From: Hormiphora californensis
Taxonomy: Eukaryota > Ctenophora > Tentaculata > Cydippida > Pleurobrachiidae
NCBI GenBank assembly: GCA_020137815.1
Contig: CM035352.1
Location: forward strand, 7,484,905-7,548,904
Reading direction: 5' to 3'
DNA: 64,000 nucleotides
The notes below the pieces were generated by a model. It did no database searches. It was not told the DNA's origin and saw only the letters and a program-made list of their open reading frames with translations. This document shows, piece after piece, positions 12,986 to 23,829 of this stretch (position 1 is its first letter; each line of letters opens with the position of its first letter). The translations under genes were made by a program, and so were the position numbers.

Positions 12986-13567
12986 CATTTTCTGACTCTT
13001 TGATCCCAGTATCATACTGTCTGGCGGCGCCAGACCCCAACTTGATTCTCAAGTCTGGGCCGGCTGAATTTTGCCCTCTGTACTCTCCAAAATTAAGAAC
13101 AAGCTTTTAAGCAACCCAAAATTAAAATATAGGAAAATTAAGGGTCCTCTTATTACTAACTCTAAAATTAAGCAAAATTAAGCAATCCTGGAGGGTGCAG
13201 ATCACGAATTAAGAAACCTGTTATTAAGCAAACTTTTATTAGGGAAATCCTACAGAGAGAGTGTTTGGGAAGAGTCACGTGATGTACATCACGTGACTCT
13301 TTCCAGCCAATAGCGCGCGAGTGTAAGATGTAGAAGGGGGAGTCATGGTTGTGTTGCAAAGCATCGAGATGAAAAGCAATCTCGGGCATGACTAAAAATT
13401 GAGAATTGAGAAAAATTAAAATGCATGAAACACCATTTTCTGACTACAGTATGTCTGTCTATCTGTCAGTCTATCGGTCTATCTGTCTTGCTCAGAGGGG
13501 GAGTCTTCTTTGTGTTGAAAGACAGAGGTAAATCTTAGAAAGAGAGAGAGGGAGAGAACGGGAGATA

Positions 13568-13569
13568 GA

Positions 13570-13644
<75 letters not shown>
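13568..13644 (+). repeat. (GA)n microsatellite
   Basis: A near-pure GA dinucleotide run of about 75 bp. Confidence 0.95.
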
Positions 13645-13646
<2 letters not shown>

Positions 13647-14025
13647 CGAAATGGATGACACCCCAGATCCAGTGGAACTAGGAAGATGGATAGCGAGACA
13701 GATAGAGATGAAGGAGGGACGGATAGATAGACAGACAGGGGTGAATGTGGAACATCCACATTCATTTCAAGACATCTCCTTCATTCCTCATCCCTCTTCC
13801 CTCTATCTATCGCTTATACGTCTATCTCTCTTTGTCCCCCTTGTACATTCCGATATTTATAGACCGAAATGAAGTGAGACTAGCTATAAAGTTTACAAGA
13901 GAAAGAGAAAGAGGAGAGATATAGCACTCTAAAATGAGGCTCCGAATTGACCTCGAAATCGAAATGACCACAATGACCCCGAATTAACTCCAAATTGACC
14001 CGGACGGTCCTATTTATTGATCGAT

Positions 14026-14104
<79 letters not shown>
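14026..14104 (+). repeat. (CT)n microsatellite
   Basis: A near-pure CT run. It is followed at 14105-14200 by a segment that recurs inverted at 29095-29200, also bordered by GA/CT repeats. Confidence 0.95.
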
Positions 14105-14105
<1 letters not shown>

Positions 14106-14222
14106 GGTCCACTACACGCACCACTCCCACATGGGGCCGTAAGGTCCCATGTAGGAACAGGGTTAAATCCCCCGAGCCCGGATCCTGTTGGATCTCTATC
14201 TCTTCTCTCTCATCTCTCTCTA

Positions 14223-14272
<50 letters not shown>

Positions 14273-14275
<3 letters not shown>

Positions 14276-15378
14276 CCTCACTCACCCTCCCTCTCTCGGC
14301 CCTTAAACCCGAACCGGCCCTAGCTGTCAATAGGGAGGGGTACTCGAGTTCTCCCTAGCAGTGATAGTGAGAACTGAGTACCTAACCCCTGAGATAGGCT
14401 ATCACACAAGAATGTGATAACGAAACAAGCATCGATTGATGATGATGTACTATACCTTTCATTCTTTCTGTCTTATCGCATAATTCGTTCATGATACACA
14501 CTTTCAAACTTTCTCAGTCTACACTATACTATCACAGTTATTCTTTCTAATATCACGTGATCTTACTACAGTTTACTTCTATCGGACTGAGTACAAGGAA
14601 AGAAAGAGATATTATAAAAGAATAAGGATAAGGAATAAGAAGTTAAACAGACAGGACGACCGATTAAGATGACTGATGAGTAAGACAAGAGACAGATGAA
14701 GAGGACATGAGAGAACGATAGACCAGCTGTAGACAGAAAGTGGTGTCATGACCATGGTTTCGTCTACTATCTGCTCTCTCTCTCTCTCTCTTCTCTTCCC
14801 TCTGCTCAGCCTCCCTCTCTTCTCATCTACTCTCGGTCTCTTCTCTCTCTTCTCTCTCCTCCTCTCTCTCCTCCCCCTCACTCACCCTCACCTCTCTCGT
14901 TGCCATAATAAACCCGAACCGGCCCTTTTATGCTTGTCAATCGGGAAGGGGTACTCGAGTTCTCCCCTAGCAGTGATAGTGGAGAACTGAGTACCTAACC
15001 CCTGAGATAGGCTATCACACAAGAATGTGATAACGAAACAAGCATCGATTGATGATGATGTACTATACCTTTCATTCTTTCTGTCTTATCGCATAATGCG
15101 TTCATGATACACACTTTCAAACTTTCTGCAGTCTACACTATACTATCACAGTATTCTTTCTAATATCACGTGATCTTACTACAGTTTACTTCATATCGGA
15201 CTGTAGTACAAGGAAGAAAGAGATAAGAGATATTGATAAAAGAATAAGGCTATAGGAATTAAGAGTTAAACAGACAGGACGACCGATTATTAGATGACTG
15301 ATGAGTAAGACAAGAGACAGATGAAGGAAAGGACTGAGAGACAGATAGACAGTGTAGACAGAAAGTGGTGCGAATACA
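14273..15378 (+). repeat. Two tandem copies of an about 500-bp block, period 600 bp
   Basis: 14273-14755 and 14873-15378 align over their whole length, from CCCCCTCACTCACCCTC through ACCCCTGAGATAGGCTATC to GACAGAAAGTGGTG. The differences are mostly one- to three-base insertions and deletions rather than substitutions. This pattern fits long-read consensus errors or collapsed/expanded haplotypes as well as a true duplication. Confidence 0.85.
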
Positions 15379-15559
15379 TGGGGAAGCTCGACGAATGAGC
15401 ATAGATCAGAGAAAGAGAGAGAGAAAGAGACCAGAGAGAGAGAGATGGCTAGAGAGAGAGGAGATGAGAGCGACGAGAGAGCTCGCGAGTAGACTAGCTG
15501 AGACGGACAAACGGCATAGCTCTCGCCACTCTCTCGACCTCGATATCCTACTCTCTCTC

Positions 15560-15567
15560 GCTCTCTA

Positions 15568-15607
<40 letters not shown>
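15560..15607 (+). repeat. (CT)n microsatellite
   Basis: CT dinucleotide run. Confidence 0.9.
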
Positions 15608-15610
<3 letters not shown>

Positions 15611-16308
15611 TTCTCTTTCTCTTTAGCTCTATCTATCTCCCTCCATCTCTTCTTCTTTCTTTTTCTTCTCCACTCATTCTAACCTTTGGAGAAAGGGAGA
15701 GAGATGGTTGGGGCGAGGGGATTCAATGTGACCGATGGATCAGGATATAATGGTGAGAATTGAGAAAGTCTCGTTATAAACCCCCCTTCCTGCCAGCGCT
15801 GAGACTCGCACGTGCCAGAACGCCGCGCATGGTAGCCTTATCTCTAGATTGCAACACAAACTCTCTCTCTCAGTCTTATCACGTGATGTATCACGTGATG
15901 TTGCTTAATAACAGGTTTCTTAAATTTGGCTGCTCTTATTTTCGAGTTGCTTAATTTACCGTAATTTTTGTTTGCTTAATTTCAGATTTTGAATTTTAGT
16001 GTTTTTGATTTAAGATTGCTTAATAGAAGATATTTTAATTATAGTTTGCTACATTATCTGGATCTTAATTTTGGAGAGTATATGGGTCTTTATAATCTCT
16101 AGTGTTTTCTATCTCTATTCTCTCTGCATTGAATCATTCGCAGTCTGTTCAAAACAATGCCATCAGGACACTAGTAAAGGAGAGAGCGAGGGAGAGAGCA
16201 AGCGAGAGAGCAAGTGAGAGAACAATGAAAAAACAGAGCTCTAGCCTCTAGCCCACCGCACACTCACTACTCAGTTGTTAGTTTGTATTCTACTGTGTGC
16301 TGAGCATT

Positions 16309-17327
16309 ATGCCCCGGCCTTGGATAATTCTCCTATCAGTATGGCTTATAATGGCCCAACCTGTATCTTCCAGTAAGTGAATAGCTTCCAAAAACTCTTG
16401 TCTGATAGTGATCACCTGTCAGAGCATTGGCCTGACCCTATTCTCATTTCGCGCGAGAACTGTGGTCAGAGCATTGGCCTGACGATCTTGATAAATCGTG
16501 TTGTTAAAGTTGGGAATTTTCTAGTTTAAATTTTCTTGGCCTGAAGGATTCTCTCTCCTAACAGGTCTAGTACCAGTGGTAAAGGGAAGCTACATAGAAT
16601 GGGATTTGGAGACATATCCCCTGACCATCCAGACTGACTCTACAATTGGCAGCGGAGAAAAGATACGAGTCAGCATGTATCCTAGTGACCCGACTGCCGG
16701 TCTTATTGGATACTTGGAAATTAAATTCTCCTCATCGGTTACCTATACAATACAATTCTGTGAAACTGACGGTACTTTTGAGTCTCTTCCTTCTGATGAT
16801 GAAAAGAAGTGGAAGATTTCTAAAACCGACACGACTCTCTCCATTTCTTGTAACGGTGTAGCGGTTCTGAATTACACGTTTAGCGAGAGTAGCAAGGCAT
16901 CTTGTGCGTCTCAATGGGAGCAAGATATTGAGAACATCAAGTTCACCGACGCGGACACAGCCTCAGATAGCTATGGGCTAGAACTTAAAGGTACTAATAG
17001 ATTGTGTTCACGTCTTTATAGTTGGCTATAGCGCCTTTCCTACAGCCACAATATCCCCTAGTAGGGGCCATACAATCATACTTCCCAAAACACACCCCGA
17101 ATTAACAACCCGAAACCATGCAGGTGCACCCCTAATTACACATTTTTCAGGTTGTGAGGGGTATATCGTGCTCAACTCTCTACAACAACAGGGCCCGTGG
17201 ACCGCTACATCGGGGGACACAGTGAATGTAGTGTGTGAGATATACTACACAGTGTCAGCTGGTGATACAGAGAGAACGTGTCAAGATGGGACATGGTCTG
17301 GTGTTGCACCAACATGCACTGAGTTTA
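16309..17327 (+). CDS. Secreted FAMeT-like domain plus sushi (CCP) protein, 3' end unresolved
   Basis: Exons 16309-16372, 16565-16990 and 17151-17327 all join in phase 1 with GT-AG junctions. Exon 1 encodes a signal peptide (MPRPWIILLSVWLIMAQPVS). Exon 2 encodes a beta-rich module of about 140 residues resembling the farnesoic-acid-O-methyltransferase-like/galectin-like domain of invertebrate secreted proteins (Y-I-E-W-D opening, LSISCNGVAVLNYTF). Exon 3 is one CCP/sushi repeat with four cysteines (GCEGY, VVCEIYY, TERTCQDGTW, APTCTEF). Extracellular adhesion or recognition is inferred. Downstream, a stop follows within 8 codons if unspliced; a hydrophobic reading at 17370-17445 (ILVAGGVMGFSCSCCLY) could be a membrane-spanning last exon, but I could not find matching splice phases. 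Confidence 0.7.
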
Positions 17328-17613
17328 GTAAGTACTACCCTGACGACTGACTACGTATCAGTAAGTACCACCCATACTGGTTTGTTAGTTATTCAACATG
17401 TATACTGGTAGCTGGTGGTGTCATGGGGTTCTCGTGTTCTTGTTGTCTGTACAAATGTTTGCAGGAACATTTGTGAATTGTGGGTGATTGTATGTCGTGA
17501 CACACAGAGACTAAACAACAGACCAACAGACACTAACATTTCTCTAGCATACTGATATTTGCTGCTGTTTAGCTGTATTTCCTTTTTGCTGAGATATGAC
17601 AGAATGATATATA

Positions 17614-20600
17614 ATGGCCGGGAGAAGGACTAGAGGGTTGGTCGAACAAGACGATGAACTTGATGCTAGGATCTTATCTTCAACAATTTCAATCTTCCTA
17701 AAGGTGAGTGTGTGTATGTGATCTAGATAGACGGCATGTTTAGTAGGTCATTGCTCTTGCTGATCAAGTGCGTGGGAGTCACACATCAATACCATGGAAA
17801 ATGAGACACACAATCACATCACAGCTGTCTTGGTTTTCTGAAAACCCTGCTTTTTCTTATCTGAAATAGAGCTGGAGTTTCAAGTTGCAATTCCAACACA
17901 CAATACACAGCTGTGTGTTGTTGCTCAACAAGCTGTAGCTGTGTGTTGCTCAATGGACTTGGTAGTACACATGCAGCCTCCCAGGCCATTTTGACTTTAG
18001 CTAAATGTGATCTTTCTGTGAATTCAATAATCTGCTTTCAATTCCTTTGGTATACCAGGTTGTTGAGTGGGTGGTGTTCCTGGTACCATGGTAACCATGG
18101 TAACCAATAACTATGGTAACCATGGTAACTATGGTAACCATGGTAACCAACATGGTACCAGGTACACCACCCAATACTAATACACCCCTCCTGATCCCCC
18201 TAGTTAGCCATGTTGAGTGAGAGGATGAAGAGGAAGATGGAGGGTGAACCTAGTCTCCTGTTCAAAGGATTCATAGCCTCCAAGAATAATCCCTACAACG
18301 CAGATACCAACCCAACCGGGATCATAAATCTTGGTAAATGATAGTGTCCTTGTTGTTTGAACTAATTGAGATACTCTCCCGATACTCTCCAACCTTGTTC
18401 GACCATCCCTCCCCGCGCCCCGTTTGAACAAAACAAATACTCTCCAAGTCCAATTATAAATCCCATATTGCCCCCCCCCCCCCATATAACTAGTGTCATG
18501 TAGAACCCTTCCTTCTTGCAGGAACTTCGGAGAACCTGATTTGCAGTGACCTAGTTATACCGAAGATGGAATCGCTAGCTAAGTTCTCTCCCCAGGATAT
18601 GACATACTTCCCAAGGGGAGGGGTTACCGGCTTTCGAGAGGAACTTGCCAGGTAATGATATGTTCCCAGTCTGTCGGCTCTTACACACATGGCAAGTAAT
18701 GACATCTTTATCTCTCTTCGCACGGGACTGGGCCGGTCAGACAGGGCCTTGGTACTTTACCCCTACCTTGCGTGACTTTCTATCGCGATGCCTTAGTTAG
18801 AGGTTTAGGGCCCCCTCCCTTAGGGGTCTCTTTCTCGAAATTTAACTGTTTTCGACGAGATTTTTCGCGGACTCCCTTGCCCTCCTCCCTTGGCCCTTGT
18901 GTGAACCAAGCAAGATGTGAGCATATCTATCATCAAGAATATCGGTATCACCAAGCATAATGCTTGTTAGCTTTTATTTGTCGACTTAGTTCAGCAATCC
19001 ATAAGTTAATCGTAGCATAATTGTTCGTCTGTCCTGTCCTATCTTTACCAAAAATACTCTGTTCAGTTTAGAACCACATTTGACCATGTCGAGTGAGCGG
19101 ATGAGCTCTCTCATGAAAGAGAAACAATGCCTATTGTTTAAAGGTCACATGACCACTAAAAACAATCCCTACAACTCGGAGACAAATCCTGCCGGCATTA
19201 TCAATTTAGGTGCTAACGGTTCTTCATTTTTTATGCAAGAAAATCTCAGCAACTCTCTGTGCATCACAATCTAAACTCCTATTCACCTATGCTCCAAAAA
19301 GCACCAGCCGCTCCAACCAACCAACCAACCAACCTATGCTATTGTACAGGCACCTCGGAAAACAGGATTTGTAGCGATCTGGTCATCCCTAAGATTAACT
19401 CCCTTGCTAACTTTATACCCGAGGATCTTCACTACTTTCCCCATCGCAGCAGCAGAGGGGTCCCTGGATTTAGACAGCAATTAGCAAAGTAATCAAGGAA
19501 TTAATCAAGGAATTAGTAAAATAATCAAGGATTTAAACAAGGAATTAGTAAAATAATCAAGCGTAAATATCTGTCCACAGTTATTTACACTATACTTTCT
19601 AACCTAAACAATAATGCTAAATCTCTCTGTGCAGGTTTTTGACGCACCGGGCAAAATCAGACATCACCCTGAACCATGAGCATATCAGTATCACCAATGG
19701 GCTCAGTTCTGCTTTCTGCTTCCTATCTTTTTTCGTCGGTAGGTTCCCCCCCTCCCCCTCACCTCCCCCTCCGTAGGTTTCAACTCTTCTCTCTTACTAG
19801 GTCTATTAGCAGTCCATTAGCAGTTATAACAGCAGCTCACCAATAAACTAACCTAACTAACCTACACAGGTGAGGAAGGTGACCAGTATCTGATCGGTGC
19901 CCCCTACTACGGTATGACACAGCAGTACATGGGATCCTATGGGGGTCTATCCCCAATAGAGCTCCCTGATGGAGGTTCAATTGAGAGTATGAAGTCTGCC
20001 CTCACAACCCCGGGACATTCCATCAAGGCTATAGTGTTACTAAACCCACAGAACCCAACTGGTGAAGTGTACAGCAAGGAATATGTTCTTGAGGTGATGG
20101 AGCTTGCAAAGGAGCACTCTCTGCATGTTATTATCGATGAGATCTACTTCCTTAGTATTTTCGAGGTAGGGGGAACTATTTAGAAATATTTAGGGATTTT
20201 TAGGAGGATACTTAGGATTTTAATATACTAGAATAGTAGTCAATGACATGCGAACCTTGTTTCTCTAAACTGAGAAAGATTTGAAACTCTAACTTTTTAG
20301 GGTGAGACATTTGAGAGCTGTCTCTCTTACACCCAGGAGTGGCCAGATCCAGCCCGAACCCATTTTATCTGGAGCTTTTCTAAGGATTTCTCAATGTCAG
20401 GTACACTTACTTTGGTTGATGTCTCTTTCTCTCTCCCTCTCCGTCTCCCAATCTCTCCTACAATCCTATCCGTTTAGGTGCACGATGTGGCCTGATCTAC
20501 AGTCAATCTGAAGTGCTTCACAATGCTTACAACGACAAAATGGCATTCTACCACTTTGGTAAGTTTCATTTCCGGTTTTGAACCACTTTCTTATAAACAC

Positions 20601-22692
20601 TTCTGTCTGGCTATGGCGCCCAGATTTGCCTTGCTGGACCATGTTTCACCTCTCAGAAATGACATATCACCCTCTCTGTACAACTTCCCATACTCTATCT
20701 CCCCTCCCCTCCATCTCCACCCTATCTCCCCTCTCTTGCAGTACCTGCCCTAGTGCAGCGAATGTTGTGCAGACTGATCCAGGACACAGCCTGGTTGGTA
20801 ATGAAATTCCCCCTCTGCGCTAGCTCACGGAGGGGTAATAATATCGCTTGTACGGCGGGAAAAAAATTCCTGTGTCCAAACTACAAAACAGAAAGTTCTA
20901 ATTTTTTGAACATACCGAGGAAATTGTCTGAGCTACCATTACATACCGGAATTTTTCGATATTTTGGCCATTAACACTGTTTTTGTTTTTTGAAAACTAT
21001 GAAGATGCTGGAATTTGGCTACAAAAACCTTCAGAAATGTGCAAAATGCCATTCCAAAGGTATTAGAGGTGGATTCATTGATAACTAAGCTATAGTCGAG
21101 TCAGAAAAAATTCCACAAGATTGGAATTTTATGCGGGGGGGTGCCGGCCAATAATTAATGAGGATGAGGTCTTGTCCAGCGTTTTTCGAATTAATGAGGG
21201 CCCTCAAAAATCCTCAAAAACCTCAAAAATCCTCAATAATCCTCAACAATTATTTTATAGTTTTTACAAAAATTTTGACGATTACGCATACTATTGGGCA
21301 TGCACATTCCTTAATAGGAGTAAAACAGTTTTCCCAGATACCCTGGTGATGGTCCTAAAAACATCCTCAGAAGTCCTCAAAATGAGGAGAAATCGTCAAT
21401 ATAAATATGGGGTAAATTTGTGCTGCCTGTGCTGCCTCCACTCTGACGCGTGAGGCCCGGGTTCGATTCCCGACCGGGCCCGGGTGGGGACACTTTTTTT
21501 AAAACTTTATAAATTATTTCTAAAAATTTTCTAGACATTTATCTTACTAGGCAGCAAAATCGTTGATTTTTGTGACAAAGTTGGCAGCATATTTGACTGA
21601 AACTCGTATTCGGTATTTATCTAAAATTTTGAAAATCTGGGCACCGGGGTCTTGTCAAGCATGTGAAGTTGATAACTTTGCTAAAAGAAAGCAGTGCTTC
21701 AAGTGTGGGAAGCCAAAGAGCACAGGCAAGAGCACTTGAATTGATAATCAGTGCATTTTATACCTCTAAAATATAATCTATTATTGTTTTTTATCAGGCA
21801 TTTGTTGTGTTTATGTTTAAATAAAACGAAAAGTTTTTGAGGATTTTTGAGGATTTTTGAGGGCTTGTCCAGCAAATAATAAATGAGGATTTTTGAGGTG
21901 ACCTCAAAAATCCTCATAAATTCCGGCCGGAACCCCCCCTTTTATGCCCATATAAGGAGTTATGCGACACACCTCTGTTGTTAAACATGTGGTGTAATCG
22001 CTACCGGTCGTTACTTTCTGTAGAATTCAGGTCCTGGTTACTATACAAACTAGTACCATACGTTTTAGATAGGTTTTAGACAAGTTTTCGATAACTTTTT
22101 ATGAGAAGGTCCCGTAAATTTTCATTTTTAGGTAGGCGGTATTGTCACCCCTATATGCAATAATAGGGGTGACTTCGTAACCAAACAGCCTGGGTGGATG
22201 GCTATCTAACAGAGAGTAGATCCAGGTTGAGGGATCACCTGGAAATTGTAACTGGTACACTGGACAGGATTGGATTAAAATACAGCCCTCCCAAAGGTAT
22301 CCGTATAGTATTTAGGTTGTTGTTGTCTTGCTCGACCCTGTCTCTCAGTCGCCGGGTTGTTGTCGTGATATACTGCCCGCTTACCATATCAATCACTGAT
22401 TTAGCTAACACAATCTCTTTCAGGCACGCTCTACGTTTGGGCAGATTTCTCTCCTTTATTTCCTCATCCGGACCACCCTACACCTGATCATGCTAACTCC
22501 ATTTTCTACGGCCTGATAGACGAGGGTGTTTATATTCCCTCTTCCGGGGGCTTCAATGGACCCGACCCACAGTACTTTAGGATTGTATTCGCTGTGCCGA
22601 AACAAGAACTACTCGTAGCCATGGACAGATTGGTAAAATTTGCAGAGAGGCAGCGGGGTTCCTCCGGTTCTGTGATGAACAATCCTCAATGA
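17614..22692 (+). CDS. ACCS: ACC-synthase-like PLP-dependent aminotransferase, exon 8 interrupted by a transposon
   Basis: Exons: 17614-17703, 18204-18333, 18522-18651, 19635-19738, 19870-20165, 20301-20400, 20478-20558, 20742-20794 with 22194-22296, and 22424-22692. Without the insertion the frame stays open for about 451 aa, the length expected for fold-type-I 1-aminocyclopropane-1-carboxylate synthase-like enzymes. Family features visible: GAPYYG, LLNPQNPTGEVYS, IIDEIYF (PLP-binding Asp/Tyr), SFSKDFSMSG (PLP lysine) and a C-terminal FRIVFA. In animals the relatives (ACCS) have unclear substrates; cytosolic PLP chemistry is inferred. Exons 2-3 are duplicated at 19086-19209 and 19350-19488. 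A 1390-bp element splits exon 8 and would introduce a stop soon after DTAW. A polyadenylation signal AATAAA lies at 22729-22734. Confidence 0.85.
18086..18165 (+). repeat. Tandem CCATGGTAA palindromic repeat
   Basis: An overlapping array of GGTAACCATGGTAACC-type units in ACCS intron 1. The same motif recurs at 26131-26187, 56322-56352 and 62404-62495. Confidence 0.85.
18652..19085 (+). other. ACCS intron with a possible decayed exon-4 copy
   Basis: The words at 18915-18960 (GAGCATATCTATC...GGTATCACCAAGCA) resemble the intact exon-4 sequence GAGCATATCAGTATCACCAA at 19679. This suggests the duplication behind the second exon 2-3 pair originally reached into exon 4. The similarity is short and the call is weak. 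Confidence 0.3.
19086..19488 (+). CDS. Second copy of ACCS exons 2-3 (tandem exon duplication)
   Basis: 19086-19209 and 19350-19488 encode near-parallel versions of the 18204-18333 and 18522-18651 exons (MSSERMSSLMKEKQCLLFKG versus MLSERMKRKMEGEPSLLFKG). The second exon ends in the same phase 2, so it can also join exon 4. There is no in-frame 3' splice site for joining from exon 1: the AG upstream leads to a TGA. Use as an alternative first exon starting at ATG 19086 is therefore more likely than mutually exclusive splicing. Confidence 0.65.
21135..21939. mobile_element. hAT-like non-autonomous element (8-bp TSD) nested in the ACCS transposon
   Basis: 805 bp bounded by TTTTATGC duplications (21127-21134 and 21940-21947). 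The terminal inverted repeats are GGGGGGGTGCCGGCC and its near-inverse GGCCGGAACCCCCCC. The sister transposon at 40730-41306 carries the unoccupied site, a single TTTTATGC. The interior has subterminal CCTCAAAAATCCTCA words in both orientations and a tRNA T-arm-like hairpin near 21445-21475. No transposase ORF. An 8-bp duplication with short inverted ends is typical of hAT elements. Confidence 0.9.
21445..21475 (+). other. tRNA T-arm/B-box-like sequence inside the hAT-like element
   Basis: GGGTTCGATTCCC sits in a stem (CGGG-TTCGATT-CCCG) flanked by extra GCCC/GGGC pairing. This matches an RNA polymerase III B box. No A box or full cloverleaf is evident, so it is a tRNA-derived fragment, not a functional tRNA gene. 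Confidence 0.5.
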
Positions 22693-23447
22693 AACAATAT
22701 GAGGGGGTTGCTGTTCTCTTTATGAACAAATAAAATTTGAAATCTGTGAAAATGAGTGTAAAATGTATGTGTATGTACAGTAAAAGTTGCCAGGTTAGAC
22801 TGTTTATTTTATAAAATAAAATAAAAGAGTTTGTACAAAACAACAGTAAAAGATTGTTGTATTGTTGGATAACTATACGTAAAGCAAGGTATTTATGAAG
22901 TACATAATTTAGATATTCCGGGGCTATGATTTTGAGTGCTTTTTGTTACTGTTGGTATTTTCTATTTTGCAAACAGCCCTATTTTTCATAAACTTCATCG
23001 TTTTCTTTTGGCTTGCTCCACCCTGTCTCACAGTAAAAGCAAGTGCGCGTTATTTATTTGCGCGGTTTTACTGCGCGGCGCGATATTTATTTTGAAAATC
23101 GCGCCGTGTTTAAAAAAAATTGAAACACGCCAATTTATAGTCGAATTTTTTAATCAAGGGACAGGGGCCGCGCATTTACAAAAGTCTTTTTGCGCGTGCT
23201 AAACGTTTTCGCTCATATCTCCTGTTCCTGATAAGATAAAGACTTGATCTTGGTTGCGTTGAAAAGGTCTTAAAATTATCTTTCCAACGCTGTCGAGTTA
23301 AAGTCTTAAGATTGCCAGGAACTTGATATCGATTATCACGCGCAAATACAACGCCGCGCGACCTCTCTGAATGCGCGGCCCCCTGTCCCTTGATTAAAAA
23401 ATTCGACTTTAAATTTTCCGACTTTTGAGTTGGAATGCGCTGCAGCC

Positions 23448-23601
23448 TTGGCATACGTTGCAGGCCCCTCGTTGCGGGGGTGCGCGCATGAGGGGGCTGC
23501 AGCGCATTCCAAGCTGCAGCCCCCTCATGCGCGCACCCCCGCAATTATTATTATTATAATATATAATATTATATTATAAGGGGCCTGCAACGTATGCCAA
23601 A
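23448..23601. repeat. GC-rich foldback repeat
   Basis: The outer arms TTGGCATACGTTGCAGGCCC and its inverse enclose inner inverted arms rich in GGGGGTGCGCGCATGAGGGG, with a (TTA/TAT)n spacer. The same pieces occur at 50150-50200 and 50696-50740, so this is a dispersed family. Confidence 0.75.
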
Positions 23602-23775
23602 CTTTTGAGTTTTGTTTTTGAGTTTTGTAATTTGTTTTCGAGTTTTGGGCTATTAATTGCACTGTTTACGCTAGACGAAGGTCGTGTGCTGTCGAAACCC
23701 ACTAAGTTTCACTGATCCTAGGTTCAGCATCACAAGTTTCGTTTTAACGCTAGTTTTATTCACCCTCCCAGGTTC

Positions 23776-23820
23776 ATGGTCCGAAGAAAGAGCACGGCCC
23801 TGCAGCTCCACCGACTGTAG
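23776..23820 (+). promoter_or_regulatory. In-frame upstream ORF before the myotubularin start
   Basis: ATG 23776 opens a 14-codon reading frame (MVRRKSTALQLHRL) that stops at TAG 23818-23820, only nine bases before the main ATG at 23830 and in the same frame. It could reduce translation or, if the stop is an error, be the true N-terminus. Confidence 0.4.
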
Positions 23821-23829
23821 CGGGATGCA

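Larger units (their letters stand above)
11770..16308. other. Gene-poor repeat-rich interval
   Basis: No conserved coding exon found. It contains a C-run at 12411-12423, a 20-bp tandem array, (GA)n and (CT)n arrays, a 600-bp duplicated block, and AT-rich stretches rich in AAATTAAGC words at 13090-13240. Those words reappear inverted (GCTTAATTT) at 15900-16080 next to TCACGTGATG palindromes, which suggests the two ends of one larger decayed element or two inverted copies. The word ACAGAGCTCTAGCCTCTAG also occurs twice (about 12756 and 16232). Confidence 0.5.
20795..22184 (+). mobile_element. MULE-like non-autonomous transposon with 9-bp TSD, inserted in ACCS exon 8
   Basis: It begins TTGGTAATGAAATTCCCCC and ends GGGGTGACTTCGTAACCAA, imperfect terminal inverted repeats. 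The 9-bp sequence ACAGCCTGG, which is ACCS coding sequence, is duplicated on both sides (20786-20794 and 22185-22193). After subtracting the nested 805-bp element and its 8-bp duplication, 577 bp remain, exactly the length of the near-identical copy at 40730-41306. No transposase is encoded. The 9-bp duplication suggests mobilisation by a Mutator-like transposase, which is an inference. Confidence 0.92.
22693..23829. other. ACCS 3' region and intergenic repeats
   Basis: After the AATAAA at 22729 the sequence is CG-rich repeat DNA. 23215-23310 contains a module (ATATCTCCTGTTCCTGATAAG...TTCCAACGCT) that recurs at 50530-50625. A foldback repeat follows at 23448-23601. A pyrimidine tract ending CCCTCCCAG at 23770 precedes the myotubularin gene. 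Confidence 0.5.

Noticed and set aside
12800-13110. Apparent protein of LNPFLSTQIPSF repeats
   Set aside because: Translation of the 20-bp tandem repeat, open in several frames. Not a gene.
13479-14323. Long open frames of Ser-Leu or Glu-Arg repeats over CT/GA arrays
   Set aside because: Dinucleotide repeats are open in several frames by nature. No conserved sequence flanks them.
13140-16080. CRISPR-like or phage-like repeat structure
   Set aside because: This is a eukaryotic genome. The repeats are microsatellites and decayed element ends without regular spacers.
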